Shown here: positions 60,466-64,000 of the stretch, in pieces | How the letters are laid out: each line of letters begins with the position of its first letter | Position numbering within the stretch: position 1 is the first letter of the stretch | Assembly: GCA_964019135.1 (NCBI GenBank) | Contig: OZ025249.1 | Span: 12,450,039 to 12,514,038, forward strand | Length of the DNA stretch: 64,000 bases | Source: Arenicola marina | Taxonomy: Eukaryota; Annelida; Polychaeta; Arenicolidae | Direction of reading: 5' to 3' | Position numbers and translations under genes: made by a program | Notes under the pieces: generated by a model | Database searches by the model: none | What the model was told of the DNA's origin: nothing | What the model saw: the letters and a program-made list of their open reading frames with translations, nothing else

Positions 60466-62126
60466 CTGGAAGAAAAAAAAATAAAAAAAATAAGACATCA
60501 GGGTAACATTATCAAGTAAAAGAAGTATTCACGAAGTTCCTATATATTATGGACTTAACCTTTATGAACTGTGTCTATGGCACAATAACGCATCGCTCTA
60601 GCGAAGGGGTATTTCACAGACCAGTAAAGTACTTGTCAGCCAAAGTATGCTCTGTAACGATACAGCAGCATTGCCCTGTGAAGAGGTCATAAAACAAGCC
60701 AACCGAAACCACACCCACATAACAGGGTCTAAAGGGCCCACATAATAACGACCGCCAATGGGGTTCACGTGCACCATAGCCTAGTCACTGGCAAAAGTTA
60801 CATCTGTTGCAAGAAATTTAATTTTTCTGGGGTGTCTTGGCTCTCGGAAGGGAAATCTGCATCATATCATATTAATCGGTCAACAAAAACACTCGGCATA
60901 CAATTGAAACGAAAATGCTGACGTTTCAGGTCAATTTAGTGCGAAAGATGGCTAAATTGGGTCAAGAGGTCAATGAAAATGGGGTTAGCTGACACGGGCG
61001 CAGGTGCCAGGGTTCGAACCCATGACATGTTGGACAGCAGCTCAGGCCGTTTACCAACTGAGTTGGGGAGACTCCGTGAAATCACATCGTTGTTGACGTC
61101 GTCCAAATATAGAAAACAGGTGATAATCATTCAAATCCCCGCACCTGCTTTTCGCTTGACCTGATTACTGGGTACAAATATTGCAACTCTTTTTCTATTT
61201 ATTTCGTTTTCTTGTAGTTACCGCTATAGCCTGCTTTCATAGTATCTTATGTATTATGAAAACGTAAGTCAAGATAAGATACAGCACTAGGTTAAGATCG
61301 GCAGTTCCACGCTAACAATAAATATTATTAAAACAACAAGGGACGCTGACCGACAATGCAACCAGAATTTAACGAGATTGGACATCTAGGATGACAAAGA
61401 ATTGTTGTAGCAGCTGATACAGTGCTAGCTGAACTAGTGTAGTATCAATATATGTCGAGTTAGGAAGGCTGGTGACACTTACACAGAGAATTCCCGAGGA
61501 CTCAGAGAACAGGCCAATAAGGCCTAAAATGTTAATGCGATACTGATCTTAATTACATGTAATTTTGATCGGATACCCACATCTCTCTGTACTGCTAATC
61601 TATTTACACGTTATCAACATGTATACTAACATCGTCGGAAGATAAATACTTTGATAAACAGCTTTAGATACCAAGCCAGACCAGAGCACGTGTTCTATGA
61701 CCACACAGACCCCAACGCGAAAAGTCGGGACTGAAAAAATAGAATATATATATACAGGAATGTTCTTTAGGTTTGGTTTCCCACAGAATATATGTTTATG
61801 TTGGTATGGCTTCTCGAGGCGCATAAAAATACAGCACTGAGGTTTGCTGTATGGTCTACAACCACCTGACTGCTGTCAGGAGTGACGAAAACTGCGACTG
61901 GTCCCTTTCCGTTCCCTCTTTCCTGTAAAACGCCCACCCGGAGGGGTTAACAGGGTTAACAGCGGCAAACAGACTCAGCTCAGGCCCGCGGAGTTGGTCC
62001 ACGTCTCACCAATCACCCCTGCCCGCGGGCCCTTTAGGAACTACTTGCTTAGACGTAGGTCATTAAACACGACGCAACGAAGGCGGCTGGCAAACAAATA
62101 GTTATGCTAAGCAAAGTTCACCCCCA
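60466..62126. other. 5' intron or upstream region of the spectraplakin
   Basis: It contains a SINE copy at about 60920-61075. I searched the minus strand for the phase-1 exon that should precede 60465 and did not find it. Confidence 0.5.
60920..61075 (-). repeat. SINE copy with tRNA-like head
   Basis: On the minus strand CCAACTCAGTTGGTAAACGG (A box) and GGTTCGAACCC (B box) are followed by a family-1-like body (ggctaaattgggtcaag on the plus strand). Confidence 0.8.
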
Positions 62127-62893
62127 GGTAGAGTGCTGAAAGTCAGACTGACGGATCAAGCTGACGGGTAGAGTGTTGGAAGTCAGACTGGTGGATCAAG
62201 CTGACAGGCAGAGTGTTGGAAGTCAGACTGGTGGATCAAGCTGACGGGTAGAGTGTTGGAAGTCAGACTGGTGGATCAAGCTGACAGATAGAGTGTTGGA
62301 AGTCAGACTGATAGATCAAGCTGACAGGTAGTGTTGGAAATCACACTAATGGATCAAGCTGACAGGTAGAGTGTTGAAAGTCAGACTGGTGGATCAAGCT
62401 GACAGGTAGAGTGTTGGAAGTTACACTGAAGGATCAAGCTGACAAGTAGTGTTGGAAGTCAGACTGGTGGATCAAGCTGACAGGTAGTGTTGGAGGTCAG
62501 ACTGATGGATCAAGCTGACAGGTAGAGTGTAGGACGTTACACTGAAGGATCAAGCTGACAAGTAGTGTTGGAAGTCAGACTGAAGGATCAAGCTGACAGG
62601 TAGGGTGTTTGAAGTCAGACTGATGGATCAAGCTGACAGATAGTGTTGGACGTCAGACTGATGGATCAAGCTGACAGGTAGAGTGTAGGAAGTTACACTG
62701 AAGGATCAAGCTGACAAGTAGTGTTGGAAGTCAGACTGAAGGATCAAGCTGACAGGTAGAGTGTTGGTAGTCAGACTGATGGATCAAGCTGACGGGTAGA
62801 GTGTTGGAAGTCAGACTGATGGATCAAGCTGACAGGTAGAGTGTTGGAAGTCAGACTGATGGATCAAGCTGACAAGTAGAGTGTTGGAATGCA
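62127..62893. repeat. 40-bp minisatellite with 37-bp variants, about 19 copies
   Basis: The unit contains gtagagtgttggaagtcaga and ctgatggatcaagctgacag. Some units read gtagtgttgg, three bases shorter. It is more diverged than the other arrays. Confidence 0.93.
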
Positions 62894-64000
62894 GACCGAT
62901 GATCTTATGCGTAATGCCATATACATATATTGTATCATATATAACGGGCAAACAAAACACACAATGACTTATTTCCTCACTAAACAAGACGCTAATTAAT
63001 GGTTAGGCTCATTCCCAGCAAGGAACAACACGAAAGTTCCGATACTGTTGCAGCGAAGATCACATTGAGCAGCCCATAAAACAGCAGGTGGCTCAACATC
63101 AATATAGACTCAAATGCCTTGGATAAAATTCGTCATGTGATGTACACTATATGAACCCTTGATGACTATTGCACTATAAACAGACGTCTTATCCCCAGAC
63201 CACGGAAGAAGGTGCTATATCACCAGGAGGATAGGTCCATGTCTGCCTTCCTTATCTCCGCAGACCCTCAAGGCCGCAGACCCTCTTACTTAGCGGGAGT
63301 TATCAGCCATGCATGCTTGTGTAAAGTGGTGAACGACCGAGGTGATGTTCCCCCGGCAGATAAAGCATGAATCAAGGACTCAATGGTGCACTCTGGCTCC
63401 TCTGTACACACATATGGCGTTTAAAACGGCCAATGAAATGCACGCTGGTGTAAAATCTCGAATAGTGTTCTGTGTATTATGTAGTTGGGCCCCGAAAGTT
63501 GGTTAACAGCAAGCAACATGCATACGAGAAATTGCTCCGGGGCGATGAAATGGGTGGGATGAAACATGCCCCTTGCGTGTATGCCGGTGTCAGGTGCGAA
63601 CCCACGACCTTGTGATCTGCAGCTCAGTCTGCTTGCCAACTGAGGCAGGGGGTTCCCCCTGGCTGATGGATAAACCATGTTAACACACGGCAGGCCTTCT
63701 CGTGGCCCTTGCCGTATGTATGTACGTGATCCAATCGTTAATAAATACAGCCGGGTGACAACAGGAAGACTTCCATGCCGGGGTAATGAGGGTAATCCTC
63801 CCTAAAACAGTCACCCCCTACAGTACCTCTACTACCCGACCCTGGTACCGACACTGTAAACATACGTACGTGACGAGGATTCCCCATTAGCCAAAGCCAG
63901 ATACGATGTTTCCACACCTTGCCCACCTACACTTGCTAACACGCACACAGCGGTCAGTGACACTGCTAAGGTGTCACAAACGATATTTTCAACCCCATGA
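62894..64000. other. Right end of the window
   Basis: Unique sequence with one SINE copy at about 63520-63658. I see no exon. Confidence 0.5.
63520..63658 (-). repeat. SINE copy with tRNA-like head
   Basis: The body motif gatgaaacatgcccc is followed on the plus strand by a degenerate B box (ggtgcgaaccc) and a head with gccaactgaggcagggg. Confidence 0.7.

Overview
This is animal (metazoan) nuclear DNA. Its genes are split by GT-AG introns, the introns are very long, SINEs and minisatellites are abundant, and one stretch of 200 Ns marks an assembly gap. I found no bacterial, viral or organellar genes. The only protein family I can recognise is a spectraplakin (short stop / MACF1 / dystonin family), read on the minus strand. 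Its wording in the second calponin-homology domain (SAREALL..., SWRDGKAF) looks more like the single invertebrate gene than the vertebrate paralogues. I infer an invertebrate, perhaps a mollusc or other marine lophotrochozoan, but with low confidence on the clade.

The gene runs from right to left. Four constitutive exons encode nearly all of CH1: 60404-60465, 44882-44971, 44307-44384 and 42207-42299. They join in frame. A fifth exon, 133-293, opens CH2, and the rest of CH2 lies beyond the left edge. The exons that encode the ordinary N-terminus upstream of CH1 must lie right of 60465, probably beyond the window. CH1 plus CH2 form the actin-binding head of a giant cytolinker that ties actin to microtubules.

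The most interesting part is the 41.9-kb intron between CH1 and CH2. On the gene's strand it carries at least four, possibly five, ATG-initiated open reading frames that each end at a plausible splice donor in exactly phase 0, the phase the CH2 exon needs: 35673-35918 (82 codons), 29684-29962 (93), 25403-25540 (46), 17039-17605 (189) and, weaker, 19271/19385-19522. They look like alternative first exons for isoforms that keep CH2 but lack CH1, each with its own N-terminal tag. The 189-codon one begins MLCGCGRKKKKKGGKK, a double-cysteine plus polybasic start resembling a palmitoylated membrane anchor. Its upstream flank is GC- and CpG-rich.

Most of the remaining sequence is repeats. There is a 6.9-kb satellite of 56/57-bp units (9333-16224) and arrays of 32, 54, 25, 38, 36 and 40 bp, plus smaller ones. 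At least two families of tRNA-derived SINEs are present, three copies with clear target-site duplications, and a 54-bp satellite has grown out of a SINE head. Several arrays sit directly against the candidate alternative exons. The perfect CREB/ATF palindrome TGACGTCA occurs ten times where about one is expected. Most long open reading frames in the window are by-products of arrays whose unit contains no stop codon and are not genes.
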